A stretch of 64,000 nt of DNA, taken from Flavobacterium branchiarum (GTDB lineage Bacteria; Bacteroidota; Bacteroidia; Flavobacteriales; Flavobacteriaceae). How positions within the stretch are numbered: the first letter of the stretch is position 1; every line of letters starts with the position of its first letter. Below the pieces are notes generated by a model. That model saw only the letters and a program-made list of their open reading frames with translations. It was not told the DNA's origin and made no database searches. A program made the translations under genes and the position numbers. The stretch lies in assembly GCF_030409845.1 (NCBI RefSeq), contig NZ_JAUFQQ010000003.1:248001-312000 (forward strand), given 5' to 3'. This document shows, piece by piece, positions 36,681-45,747 of this stretch.

Positions 36681-36971
36681 TTATTTTGCTTCGTTATTTA
36701 TCTTTACTCCTTCTACGAAAACTTTTGCAGGCTTAAACGCAGGAATGTTGTGTGCTGGAATTTTAATAGTGGTATTTTTAGAAATGTTTCTTCCAGTCTT
36801 TTCAGCTCTGGTTTTTACAATAAAACTACCAAACCCTCTTAAATAAACATTGTCTCCAGTTTCTAATGAAGTTTTTACTTCATTCATAAAAGTTTCTACA
36901 GTTGCTTGTACGTCACCTTTTTCAAGACCCAACTTTTCTGAAATTTTCGCTACGATATCTGCTTTCGTCAT
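36681..36971 (-). CDS. HU-family DNA-binding protein
   Basis: This 96-residue histone-like protein begins MTKADIVAKISEKLGLEKGDVQATVETFM. It has the HU beta-arm region (GFGSFIVKTRAEKTGRNISKNTTIKIPAHNIPAFKPAKVF), including the conserved GFGxF and the Pro-containing arm that bends DNA. It is the first gene of the HU / basic peptide / RNase G/E group, 31 bp ahead of the peptide gene. It is divergent from mutY. Confidence 0.94.
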   Translation of the reverse strand: MTKADIVAKISEKLGLEKGDVQATVETFMNEVKTSLETGDNVYLRGFGSFIVKTRAEKTGRNISKNTTIKIPAHNIPAFKPAKVFVEGVKINNEAK

Positions 36972-37077
36972 TTTCTTTCCTATTTATAATGGTATACTAT
37001 TTTTTGAGTTTGCAAATATAGGAATTAAAAAAACAAATATTCAAGCTAATTCGTTAAATTTTAATTACATAAACTTT

Positions 37078-37085
37078 TACTTTTG
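37078..37085 (+). promoter_or_regulatory. -7 promoter element of mutY
   Basis: TACTTTTG matches TAnnTTTG, 14 bases before the mutY start. Confidence 0.45.
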
Positions 37086-37099
37086 TGGTCTAATATTTA

Positions 37100-38137
37100 A
37101 TGATGAGTTTTTCTAAACAATTGATAAAATGGTATTTACAAAATAAACGCGATTTACCATGGCGAAATACTGTTGATTCTTACCCTATTTGGCTATCAGA
37201 AATAATGTTACAACAGACTCGAGTAGCACAAGGAATGCCTTATTTTTTATCTTTTTTAAATGCATTTCCTACGGTTTTTGATTTGGCAAACGCCGATGAA
37301 GAGCAAGTTTTGAAACTTTGGCAGGGTTTGGGTTATTATTCGAGAGCTAGAAATCTCCATCAGACTGCAAAATTTATTGCGAATGATTTAAATGGTGTTT
37401 TTCCTAAAACGTATTTAGAGTTACTAAAATTAAAAGGAGTAGGCGAGTACACCGCAGCAGCTATTGCATCCTTTTCTTATAATGAAGCTGTTCCGGTTGT
37501 TGATGGAAATGTATTTCGTGTTTTATCACGTTACTTTGATGTAGAAACGGATATTGCTGTAGCTTCGGCTAAAAAAGAATTTGCCGCTTTGGCTTATGAA
37601 TTGATGCCAAAAGATAATCCGGCAATTTTTAATCAAGCTATAATGGAGTTTGGCGCTTTACAATGTGTGCCTAAAAGTCCAAATTGTTCGATTTGTGTGT
37701 TCAATGAAAGCTGTTTGGCATTGCAGAAGAAAAAAGTCGACGTGCTCCCTGTGAAATCAAAAAAGATAAAAGTAACGACTCGATTCTTTAATTATTTAGT
37801 AGTTGAGGATGGAATTGGTAATACGGTTTTACAAAAAAGAACTGCAAAAGGCATATGGCATAATCTATATGAGTTTCCGTTATTAGAAACAGATACTGAG
37901 AAAGACTTTGATTTTGTGGCTTCTTATATTAAAGAAGAGTTTTTTTCCACGCATTCTATTATAGGAATAGAGGAGTGTAATCCAAAAAGTATCATTCATA
38001 AATTATCACATCAGCATTTGTATATTAAGTTCTGGAAAATCAAAATTAGCGAGACAATTTCAAAAGGTATTAATGCACAGGATTTAAAAACATATCCTTT
38101 TCCTATAGTGATTCATAATTTTATTGAGTCAGTATAA
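37100..38137 (+). CDS. mutY: A/G-specific adenine glycosylase MutY
   Basis: This 345-residue base-excision enzyme removes adenine mispaired with 8-oxoguanine. The catalytic Glu is in SEIMLQQTRV and the helix-hairpin-helix is LLKLKGVGEYTAAAIASFSY, followed by the catalytic Asp in VPVVDGNVFRV. Four cysteines (CVPKSPNCSICVFNESC) bind the 4Fe-4S cluster. A NUDIX-like C-terminal domain (about 225-345) recognises 8-oxoG. Two ATGs are adjacent (37100 and 37103); either could be used. In flavobacteria mutY usually precedes ssb-gldE-gldD; here two genes intervene. Confidence 0.95.
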   Translation: MMSFSKQLIKWYLQNKRDLPWRNTVDSYPIWLSEIMLQQTRVAQGMPYFLSFLNAFPTVFDLANADEEQVLKLWQGLGYYSRARNLHQTAKFIANDLNGVFPKTYLELLKLKGVGEYTAAAIASFSYNEAVPVVDGNVFRVLSRYFDVETDIAVASAKKEFAALAYELMPKDNPAIFNQAIMEFGALQCVPKSPNCSICVFNESCLALQKKKVDVLPVKSKKIKVTTRFFNYLVVEDGIGNTVLQKRTAKGIWHNLYEFPLLETDTEKDFDFVASYIKEEFFSTHSIIGIEECNPKSIIHKLSHQHLYIKFWKIKISETISKGINAQDLKTYPFPIVIHNFIESV

Positions 38138-38316
38138 TATGATTAAACTGAATTGTTTAGGGTTTACACCTATAAAGGTTCTGTTTTTTGAATTTTAAAT
38201 AATAATCTATCAATTGTAAGTTTTTTATTCGTTTCTTTATTTCGTAATGTTAATGTTTCTGATGAGAATAAAAGCGTTTAAAATTCAGAATTAAATTAAA
38301 CTTAAAAAATTAGATT

Positions 38317-39078
38317 ATGAAGATTGCTTTTGTGATATCGGTGTTTTGTATTTATACAATAGGTTATTCTCAATCTGTGGTAGTAAATTACATTGAAAAA
38401 AGAATAATAAGTAAAGAGAAACTAGAGGCAACTCCTGAATTTGCTAGAGCTAATGCATTAGCAATTCACAATTATATTTTGGAATATAGTAATGGGATTT
38501 CATTTTACAAGAATACTTCTGAGGTAAAAAATGTGGATAGTATTAAGGAAATTGACACAAAAAACGAAAGAGAAGAGAAGTCTTATAGGATTACTCAAAG
38601 ACATCTTGAAAAATGGTATTACGCAGATTTTAATACCGATGAATTATTGTTTAAGATTTATAACGGTAAAGATTTTTATGGACAGGATCATTTGTTAAAA
38701 TGGGACTGGAAAATTACAAATGAGACAAAAAATATAAATGGGTTCGAATGTAAAAAAGCAATTTCAGAAGCTTTTGGCTATTATTTTACAGCTTGGTTTA
38801 CAGAAGATATTGCTGTAAGTGCAGGGCCAGACAAATTTAATGGACTTCCGGGGCTTATTTTATATGTTGGAACAGCCTATTACGAATACGTTGCAACAAG
38901 CCTAGAGGTGAAAAAAGAACCGATAGTGATTGTGAAACCTAAAATAGCAGACAAAACCTTTACTATGGCGGAGGTAGAAACCTATGTGAAAGACGGTATT
39001 AGTAAATTAAAATCGGGTACCACGACTGAAGTAAAAGGCAATACTACAAAAACTGTAACAAGTATAATCGTTCATTAG
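38317..39078 (+). CDS. GLPGLI-family secreted protein
   Basis: This 253-residue protein has a signal peptide (about 1-18, ending GYSQ) and the family signature FNGLPGLILYV (about residues 180-188). The C-terminal half has the characteristic pattern INGFECKKAISEAFGYYFTAWFTEDI. GLPGLI proteins are Bacteroidetes-specific, of unknown function, and normally stand directly before a TonB-receptor-like protein, as here (16 bp gap). The short Thr/Lys-rich tail is unusual. The pair is inserted between mutY and ssb. Confidence 0.88.
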   Translation: MKIAFVISVFCIYTIGYSQSVVVNYIEKRIISKEKLEATPEFARANALAIHNYILEYSNGISFYKNTSEVKNVDSIKEIDTKNEREEKSYRITQRHLEKWYYADFNTDELLFKIYNGKDFYGQDHLLKWDWKITNETKNINGFECKKAISEAFGYYFTAWFTEDIAVSAGPDKFNGLPGLILYVGTAYYEYVATSLEVKKEPIVIVKPKIADKTFTMAEVETYVKDGISKLKSGTTTEVKGNTTKTVTSIIVH

Positions 39079-39094
39079 GTAATAAAAAGTATTT

Positions 39095-41755
39095 ATGCGA
39101 TTTACGCTATTGATTATTTTAATTTTTGTATTTCTTCCGGTAAAAGGACAAACAGTAATAAAAGGGACAATTAATGATTCACTACAAAATCCTGTTGCAT
39201 TAGTCAATGTAAGGCTGTATAATAAATTAGACAATTCTCTAATTGATTTTAAGCAATCTAATAAGGTAGGGGCTTTTGAATTAGTATCAAATGATAGTAA
39301 CATTAAAAGCTTTGTTCTAAAGGCTAATTATATTGGTTATAAACCATTTTTACTTGAATTTACGAACTCAGAAGATAAGTTGTTGTTAGAAAAAAAAATT
39401 ATCTTAAAAGAGGAAATTATTAAAATGAAAGAGGTTGTTATTAAAGCTGATTTCAGAGATGTTGTTGATAAAAACGATACGGTTACATTTAATCTTAAAA
39501 AATTATTAAACGGGTCAGAACAAAAGTTGAAAGATGTGCTAAAAAAGCTTCCTGGAATTAAAATAGATAATGACGGTAAAATAAAATATAAAGGAAAAAA
39601 AATTGATGATTTATTGATAGAAGGAGATGAGTTTTTTGGTACTCAGCATCAATTGGCAACTGAGAATATTAAATCTGAAATGATTGAAAAAATTGAGGTG
39701 CTGAAAAATTTTAAAAATCTATCTTCAATGGCAGGTTTCGATAATGCCACAAGAACTGCATTGAATATTTCTATAAAAAATGAGTTTAAAAATACTTTCA
39801 AAGGGAATGTTGATGCCGAGTATGGAGTGAAAAATCGTTTTCGGCAACATAATAATATCTATAATTTCGCAAGTAAGGTTAAATTGAATTTTATTTCGGA
39901 TCTCAATAATACAAATAATCCTTCATTTACAGTTAATGATTACTTAGAATTAAAAAAAGGAGTCAAGAATGATGTTGCAAATATAAATCAGGCAAATACA
40001 TTTTCTGTAGATGAAAATATTCCGTCTTTTTTGTTTTCAACAGATGATGTTAGTAAAAAGGATATTCAGTTTTATTCTATCAACTTTAGTGATAAGCTTT
40101 CAAAAACCAGTAAGATACAAGGAATATCGATTTTAAACCAAATCAATCAAAATGAATTTTTGCAATCAAAACAAACTTTTTTTTCTGATAAGAATGATTT
40201 TGTTGTAGATAAAAATTCAGTTCTCGATGGTTATTTACTCTTTAATACTAATCGTATACAATACGAATCTAAACCAAACGATAGAAACTATTATAATTAT
40301 GTGATTTCGGTAAATTATAATAGAGAAAAACAAAACAGCTTAATTGATAATAAATCAAATACGATACGTACAAATTTTAATGAAGATAAAAATAATTTCA
40401 ATACAAATATTGGTCAATTTTTTAATCATAAAATAAAACTGAATAGCAAAATTCTTTTTGAATACGATCTATATACAGATTTTACAAGTTTTAAAAAAGA
40501 TTTATGGCTGAATTCAAATATGCCATTTTTAGGTTTGAATTTTAATGATACTTTTGATGCGCTTCAGAAAACCGAAGGATATTCGAATGCAATTGGGATC
40601 AATTCTAATTTTATAATTAAAAAAGAAATAGGGACATTTGTTCTTAATGCTGGCTCGGCTTCTAATTTTGATTCACTAAACTTCTTTTTAAACGAATTAA
40701 ATCCAAATTTTAATTCTGAACAAAATCTTACAACTTCTAAAAATTATATTGGACTTAACTTCAGTAAGAAAAAACGAAACAGTATTAGTTATTCAGTTGG
40801 ATTTCGACTTTCGCAGGCCACTTTAAATTTTAATTCAGAAAAAGAAAACATATTCACGTTCCTTCCCTTCGGAAGTTTTAATTACGAATTTAGCCCCAAC
40901 AAAACGATTAATATTGGTTATAAAAGAGACTTCTCAAATCCAGCAATAGATAAGTTGATTTCTGGATTTTATCTTCAAGACTACAGAACTGTTTTAAAGA
41001 ATGGTAGTATTCTTTATGATGCTATTTTACCAAAAAACACTTTTAGTTTAACGAGTTCATACTCTAATAGCGATCATAGTGTTATTTCATTTTTTGGAGC
41101 AATATATACAAACAAAGAAAAGTCTATAGGTTATAATTCGCTCAATACGAATAATTTATCGGTTAGGGAGTATGAGTATATTGAACTAGATGATTCTTAT
41201 TATTTGTTTTTTACGATTGAAAAAAAAATGAAAAAGATTCCTTGGGCAATAAAAATGGAGGCTTTGTATTCTAATTCTAAACAAGAATCTTTTATAAATA
41301 ATGGGAGTGTTGATTTTAGCTCTACCCAAAGTAAAATGGAGGTCAATCTATTGTCTTATTTTAAGTCTAGTGTTTTTAATGTTAATTTTGGGGCAGAATA
41401 TGTTATTAATGAATCTAGGTATAGTCCTAATAATGAAATGAATGGCTTAAAAAAGACTTCGGTTTTTATGAGATTTAATGGTTTGATTTTAAACGAAAAA
41501 ATTAATTGGGAATTAGAGAATAAATTCATTCATTTTGATTCTAATAATTCTGTGCAAAAAAATATTTTAGAACTGAATCCTAGTCTTAGTTACAAAATTA
41601 AAAAGTGGAGTTTTACAATTAGAGGCGTCAATATTCTGAATATAAAAGATAACAATACAAGATTAAGAGTAGTGAATAGAGAGTCTTATTTTGAAGAAAC
41701 ACAATACAGTTCTTTGCCTGGTTTCGTCAATGTTGGGTTTTCTTGTTCTTTTTAA
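39095..41755 (+). CDS. TonB-receptor-like outer-membrane protein partnered with GLPGLI
   Basis: This 886-residue protein has a signal peptide (about 1-19, ending VKGQ) and a carboxypeptidase-regulatory-like domain (about 22-100). A plug-like part (LKDVLKKLPGIKIDNDGKIKYKGKKIDDLLIEGDEFFG) and a long barrel ending FVNVGFSCSF follow. The plug motif with DDLLIEGDEFFG is typical of the receptor subgroup paired with GLPGLI proteins, which may export or assemble a surface component rather than import a nutrient. It is very rich in Asn, Lys and Ser. It ends 149 bp before ssb. Confidence 0.82.
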   Translation: MRFTLLIILIFVFLPVKGQTVIKGTINDSLQNPVALVNVRLYNKLDNSLIDFKQSNKVGAFELVSNDSNIKSFVLKANYIGYKPFLLEFTNSEDKLLLEKKIILKEEIIKMKEVVIKADFRDVVDKNDTVTFNLKKLLNGSEQKLKDVLKKLPGIKIDNDGKIKYKGKKIDDLLIEGDEFFGTQHQLATENIKSEMIEKIEVLKNFKNLSSMAGFDNATRTALNISIKNEFKNTFKGNVDAEYGVKNRFRQHNNIYNFASKVKLNFISDLNNTNNPSFTVNDYLELKKGVKNDVANINQANTFSVDENIPSFLFSTDDVSKKDIQFYSINFSDKLSKTSKIQGISILNQINQNEFLQSKQTFFSDKNDFVVDKNSVLDGYLLFNTNRIQYESKPNDRNYYNYVISVNYNREKQNSLIDNKSNTIRTNFNEDKNNFNTNIGQFFNHKIKLNSKILFEYDLYTDFTSFKKDLWLNSNMPFLGLNFNDTFDALQKTEGYSNAIGINSNFIIKKEIGTFVLNAGSASNFDSLNFFLNELNPNFNSEQNLTTSKNYIGLNFSKKKRNSISYSVGFRLSQATLNFNSEKENIFTFLPFGSFNYEFSPNKTINIGYKRDFSNPAIDKLISGFYLQDYRTVLKNGSILYDAILPKNTFSLTSSYSNSDHSVISFFGAIYTNKEKSIGYNSLNTNNLSVREYEYIELDDSYYLFFTIEKKMKKIPWAIKMEALYSNSKQESFINNGSVDFSSTQSKMEVNLLSYFKSSVFNVNFGAEYVINESRYSPNNEMNGLKKTSVFMRFNGLILNEKINWELENKFIHFDSNNSVQKNILELNPSLSYKIKKWSFTIRGVNILNIKDNNTRLRVVNRESYFEETQYSSLPGFVNVGFSCSF

Positions 41756-41874
41756 TTTTATCTTTTAAAAAGCATTTTTTTTGTACAAGCAATTCTTCAT
41801 GGCTTCTGAGTTTTATTTATGCTTTATGTATGAAAGGAATTGTTAGTGGTGTAATAATTTTTAGAAAAAAAATG

Positions 41875-41882
41875 TATCTTTG
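41875..41882 (+). promoter_or_regulatory. -7 promoter element of ssb
   Basis: TATCTTTG matches TAnnTTTG, 22 bases before the ssb start. It implies that ssb-gldE-gldD has its own promoter downstream of the inserted GLPGLI/receptor pair. Confidence 0.5.
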
Positions 41883-41904
41883 ATAGAAATACAATAGTTA
41901 AGTC

Positions 41905-42345
41905 ATGAACGGAACATTAAATAAAGTGATGTTGATAGGTCATTTAGGTGACGATGTAAAAATGCATTATTTTGATGGTGGGAATTGCATTGGGCGATTT
42001 CAATTGGCAACTAATGAGGTTTATATTAACAAAACAACCAATGAAAAGATCACTTCTACGGAGTGGCATAATTTGGTTGTGCGTAATAAAGCCGCAGAAA
42101 TTTGTGAAAAATATTTATCAAAAGGAGATAAGATATATATCGAAGGTAGGATAAAGTCGCGCCAATGGCAAGCCGAAGATGGTTCGACGAAACATACGAC
42201 AGAGATTCAGGTAACTGAGTTTACTTTCTTGACTACTAAAAAAGAGACTGAAGGGCAGAAGCAGAATCCTTCTCCAGAATCGTCAAAAAACACTAACTTT
42301 GACGCTTCGAATGATGGCTTACCAATAAATGATTTGCCATTCTGA
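41905..42345 (+). CDS. ssb: Single-stranded DNA-binding protein
   Basis: This 146-residue protein has an OB-fold (about 1-110: LNKVMLIGHLGDDVKMHYFDGG, FQLATNE, TEWHNLVVRNKAAEICEKYLSKGDKIYIEGRIKSRQW). A disordered Ser/Asn-rich linker leads to the acidic tip NDLPF, which recruits repair and replication partners. It leads the ssb-gldE-gldD operon. Confidence 0.95.
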   Translation: MNGTLNKVMLIGHLGDDVKMHYFDGGNCIGRFQLATNEVYINKTTNEKITSTEWHNLVVRNKAAEICEKYLSKGDKIYIEGRIKSRQWQAEDGSTKHTTEIQVTEFTFLTTKKETEGQKQNPSPESSKNTNFDASNDGLPINDLPF

Positions 42346-42368
42346 TTGTTTAACTAATTCTTTTTAAT

Positions 42369-43664
42369 TTGGACCCAGAGCCCAGTTTATACGTTGCAAA
42401 CACCTTAGATACTAACCTTATTGTTGGTTTTCTTGGAATTTTTATTTTACTTTTTTGTTCGGCCATTGTTTCCGGCGCCGAAGTAGCACTTTTTTCGTTG
42501 TCTCAAAAAGATATTGATGAGGCAGTACAACAAAACGCATCCAAAGGAAGAATTATCTCTAACCTTTTGGATAAACCCAAAAAGCTTTTAGCGACACTTC
42601 TTGTAGCCAATAATTTTATTAATATTGGAGTTGTTATCTTGTTCTCTTTTGTAGGTCGAGATATTTTTGGTGCAGTTATTTCTCCTGTTTTAAAATTTAT
42701 TCTAGAAGTGATTCTAGTTACTTCTTTGATTTTGTTTTTTGGTGAAATTTTACCAAAGGTCTATGCGAGTCGTAATAATCTTAAATTTGCACAACGTGTG
42801 GCATATCCATTAGCTTTGCTAGATAAATTGCTTTCTCCTATAAGTTTGCCAATGCGTTCGGCAACGGTATATTTGCATAATAAATTGGGAAAACAAAAAA
42901 CGAGTTTTTCAGTGGGTCAATTGTCTCAAGCTTTAGAACTTACCGATTCAGATGATACGTCAACTGAAGAGCAAAAAATATTAGAAGGGATTGTTTCTTT
43001 TGGAAATACAGACACAAAGCAAGTGATGAGTCCGAGAATTGATATTTTTGCATTAGAGATTTCGGAATCTTTTGAAGCAATATATCCTAAAATTATCGAA
43101 AAAGGATATTCTAGAATTCCAGTTTACAGAGATAATATTGATCAGATTGAAGGAGTTTTGTTTGTAAAGGACTTGCTTCCTTATATAGATAAGAAAGATT
43201 TTGATTGGGTTACACTTATTCGTGAGCCATTTTTTGTGCCGGAGAATAAGAAGTTAGATAATCTATTGAAAGATTTTCAGAGTATGAAAAGCCATTTAGC
43301 AATCGTTGTTGATGAATATGGTGGAACTTCTGGATTGGTTTCTTTAGAGGATGTAATTGAAGAAATAGTAGGGGATATAAGTGATGAGTTTGATGATGAA
43401 CACATTAATTTTTCTCAAATTGATGATAAGAATTACCTGTTTGAAGGAAAGATAAATCTAAAAGACTTTTATAGAATTATAGATGTTGATGAAGATTTAT
43501 TTGAAATACAAAAAGGAGAAGCCGAAACATTGGGAGGTTTTATTTTGGAGATTATAGGTAATTTTCCAAAGAAGAATCAGAAAATTGCCTTTCAAAACTG
43601 TATTTTTACAATAGAATCGGTGGATAGTAAAAGAATAAAACAAATAAAAGTAACAATAGAATAA
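42369..43664 (+). CDS. gldE: Gliding-motility membrane protein GldE (CNNM/CorC type)
   Basis: This 431-residue protein has an N-terminal DUF21/CNNM membrane domain (about 15-150, with SGAEVALFSLSQKDID and NFINIGVVILF). A CBS pair follows (about 205-325: VMSPRIDIFALE, SRIPVYRDNIDQIEGVLFVKDLLP, LAIVVDEYGGTSGLVSLEDVIEEIVGDISDE), then a CorC/HlyC transporter-associated domain. GldE is needed together with GldD for flavobacterial gliding and protein secretion. The start codon is TTG, since no ATG occurs near the beginning and a stop lies six codons upstream. It begins 23 bp after ssb and ends 5 bp before gldD. Confidence 0.92.
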   Translation: MDPEPSLYVANTLDTNLIVGFLGIFILLFCSAIVSGAEVALFSLSQKDIDEAVQQNASKGRIISNLLDKPKKLLATLLVANNFINIGVVILFSFVGRDIFGAVISPVLKFILEVILVTSLILFFGEILPKVYASRNNLKFAQRVAYPLALLDKLLSPISLPMRSATVYLHNKLGKQKTSFSVGQLSQALELTDSDDTSTEEQKILEGIVSFGNTDTKQVMSPRIDIFALEISESFEAIYPKIIEKGYSRIPVYRDNIDQIEGVLFVKDLLPYIDKKDFDWVTLIREPFFVPENKKLDNLLKDFQSMKSHLAIVVDEYGGTSGLVSLEDVIEEIVGDISDEFDDEHINFSQIDDKNYLFEGKINLKDFYRIIDVDEDLFEIQKGEAETLGGFILEIIGNFPKKNQKIAFQNCIFTIESVDSKRIKQIKVTIE

Positions 43665-43669
43665 TAATA

Positions 43670-44233
43670 ATGCTTAAAAAATCAATTGCCATAATCACGC
43701 TTTTTATAATAACATTGACTGTAGTAAGTTGTAAAGATGATGTTGTGCCTAAACCAGCAAGTTATCTGAGATTGGATTATGCGGAAGCTAAATATGTAAA
43801 TTTTGAGAATCAGTGTCCTTTTAGTTTTGAAATAAATGGAGATGCCGTTATAAAAGGAGAAAAAGATTGTGGGTTCACGATTTCATATCCAAAAATGAAA
43901 GCGACTATTTATCTTACTTACAAACCTGTCAATAATGATATTAATAAATTATTGAAAGATGCTCAGAAGCTAACCTACGAACATGTTATAAAAGCAGATG
44001 ATATATTAGAGCAACCCTATTTAAACCCTGATAAGAAAACGTATGGTATGTTTTATCAAGTTGACGGAAACGCTGCTACAAACTCTCAATTTTACATCAC
44101 AGACAGTATTAAGCATTTTGTGACTGGTTCGGTTTATTTTTACGCAAAGCCTAATTTTGATTCAATCATGCCGGCAGCGAGTTATATTAAAAATGATATG
44201 CAGCATTTAATGGAAACTATTAAATGGAAGTAA
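43670..44233 (+). CDS. gldD: Gliding-motility lipoprotein GldD
   Basis: This 187-residue lipoprotein (lipobox VVSC, Cys21) carries the GldD features KPASYLRLDYAEAKYVNFENQCPFSFEIN and GMFYQVDGNAATNSQFYITDS, ending YIKNDMQHLMETIKWK. GldD is essential for gliding motility and functions with GldE, whose gene is 5 bp upstream, so the two are co-translated. It is the last gene of the operon, followed by a shared terminator. Confidence 0.92.
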   Translation: MLKKSIAIITLFIITLTVVSCKDDVVPKPASYLRLDYAEAKYVNFENQCPFSFEINGDAVIKGEKDCGFTISYPKMKATIYLTYKPVNNDINKLLKDAQKLTYEHVIKADDILEQPYLNPDKKTYGMFYQVDGNAATNSQFYITDSIKHFVTGSVYFYAKPNFDSIMPAASYIKNDMQHLMETIKWK

Positions 44234-44252
44234 TTACAATATATACAGGTAC

Positions 44253-44287
44253 AAAAAAAGAGCATTCGTTTTGAATGCTCTTTTTTT
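44253..44287. terminator. Shared terminator of gldD and the HMA lipoprotein gene
   Basis: The 15-base arms around GTTTT (AAAAAAAGAGCATTC and its complement) are perfect, with A and T runs for bidirectional use between convergent genes. Confidence 0.88.
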
Positions 44288-44309
44288 TGTGTTCTTAAAA
44301 TCGTTTGAA

Positions 44310-44687
44310 TTACGATTTCATGTTTGAAACTTTATATGTTTTTCCGTCACCAGTGGCTTGAACTATTTTAGTTAAGTTATCTGGATTTTGAACAGTTTTG
44401 TCAAAAGTTACAGTAGCAGTTTTTTTGTCAAAATCTACTTTAGCATCTTGTACACCATCAAGGTCAGCTAATTCGCTTTCGATAGTTTTTGCACATCCCA
44501 TTGCGCAAGTCATTCCTTCGATTTCAAAACTTGCAGTTTGCACATTTTGAGCAGCGATTTCTTTATGCACTTTTGGAGTAGCAGCTTCTGTAGTTGCAAC
44601 AGGTGTAGTTTCTGTTTCGTTCTTTTTACAGCTTATGAACAAAAGGCTAGCAATTGCTATAACTGCGATTGATTTTACGATTTTCAT
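44310..44687 (-). CDS. Heavy-metal-associated (HMA) domain lipoprotein
   Basis: This 125-residue lipoprotein (lipobox LFISC, Cys20) has a Thr/Ala-rich linker and a single HMA ferredoxin-like fold (about 50-120: FEIEGMTCAMGCAKTIESELADLDGVQDAKVDFDKKTATV). The metal site is CAMGC, a C-x3-C variant instead of the usual C-x2-C of copper chaperones. It may bind copper or another metal in the periplasm. No metal ATPase or copper operon is nearby, so the partner is unknown. Confidence 0.85.
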   Translation of the reverse strand: MKIVKSIAVIAIASLLFISCKKNETETTPVATTEAATPKVHKEIAAQNVQTASFEIEGMTCAMGCAKTIESELADLDGVQDAKVDFDKKTATVTFDKTVQNPDNLTKIVQATGDGKTYKVSNMKS

Positions 44688-44790
44688 ATAGTTTATTTTA
44701 ATAATTTACAACAGGATTTATTTGCAAAATTAATAAAAAACGAATGGGTAATTCATAAAATTATTACAATTTTGCTGCAAAACAGATAGT

Positions 44791-45657
44791 ATGGATTCAA
44801 AACAATTAAAGTGGGTTTATTTAACGGTATTAGCCTTGGTTTGGGGAAGTTCTTTTATTTTGATAAAAAAAGGATTAATAGGCTTAACTGCGATTCAGTT
44901 GGGGTCTTTGCGAATTATTTTTGCTGCCTTATTTTTATTATTGATTGGTTTTAAAAGTTTGGCTAAAATTCCGCAACGTCAATGGAAATTTATTGCGTTA
45001 ACTTCTTTCTTTGGAACATTTACGCCTGCTTATCTTTTTGCCATTGCCGAAACAGAAATTGATAGCTCGATTACCGCAATCTTAAATTCGTTGACTCCAT
45101 TAAATACATTGATAATAGGAGCGGTTATCTTTGGAATGCAATTTCAGAGGCGACAAATTATCGGAGTTTTTATTGGGTTAATAGGATGTTTGCTTCTGGT
45201 TTTTAATGGAGCAATGAGTCATCCTGAGCAAAATTATTATTATGCTGTTTTAGTGGTTGTAGCGTCTCTTTGTTATGCTATCAATGTAAACTTGATAAAA
45301 AGATACTTATCAGATTTAAGTTCGCTGAGTATTACTACGGGTAATTTTATGGTACTATTGGTTCCTGCAATTGTAATATTAAGTTTCTCCGGATTTCAGG
45401 ACGTAATGTATGACGATAAAGTGCAGTATTCTATTTGGTTTATAGTTGTTCTTGGAGTAGTGGGGACTGGAATTGCTAATGTTTTATTCTTTAAACTAAT
45501 ACAAATGTCTTCGCCGGTATTTGCAACTTCTGTAACTTATTTAATTCCTATAATAGCTTTCTTTTGGGGTTTTCTAGATAATGAAATGCTTACGCCAATT
45601 CAAGTATTAGGGGCGTTGATTGTTTTGGTTGGGGTTTATCTCTCAGCAAAAAAATAA
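44791..45657 (+). CDS. EamA/DMT-family transporter
   Basis: This 288-residue protein has ten predicted membrane helices forming two EamA halves. The first has LTVLALVWGSSFILIKKGL and QLGSLRIIFAALFLLLIG. The second starts near residue 150, and the protein ends PIQVLGALIVLVGVYLSAKK. The family exports amino acids or other metabolites, or takes up nucleotide sugars; substrate cannot be assigned. It is monocistronic, and its stop codon lies in the hairpin shared with the convergent protease gene. Confidence 0.9.
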   Translation: MDSKQLKWVYLTVLALVWGSSFILIKKGLIGLTAIQLGSLRIIFAALFLLLIGFKSLAKIPQRQWKFIALTSFFGTFTPAYLFAIAETEIDSSITAILNSLTPLNTLIIGAVIFGMQFQRRQIIGVFIGLIGCLLLVFNGAMSHPEQNYYYAVLVVVASLCYAINVNLIKRYLSDLSSLSITTGNFMVLLVPAIVILSFSGFQDVMYDDKVQYSIWFIVVLGVVGTGIANVLFFKLIQMSSPVFATSVTYLIPIIAFFWGFLDNEMLTPIQVLGALIVLVGVYLSAKK

Positions 45658-45692
45658 GGTTTGTCAAAATTTTAATTTTTGACAAACCTTAT
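45654..45692. terminator. Bidirectional terminator between the EamA and M16 genes
   Basis: ATAAGGTTTGTCAAAA pairs with the complementary stretch ending at 45692. The left arm includes the EamA stop codon. Confidence 0.75.
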
Positions 45693-45747
45693 AAAGGTTA
45701 TTTCAAGCTAAGCAAAAGGCTTTTTGAAATGGTTGTGTTTTAAAAGA

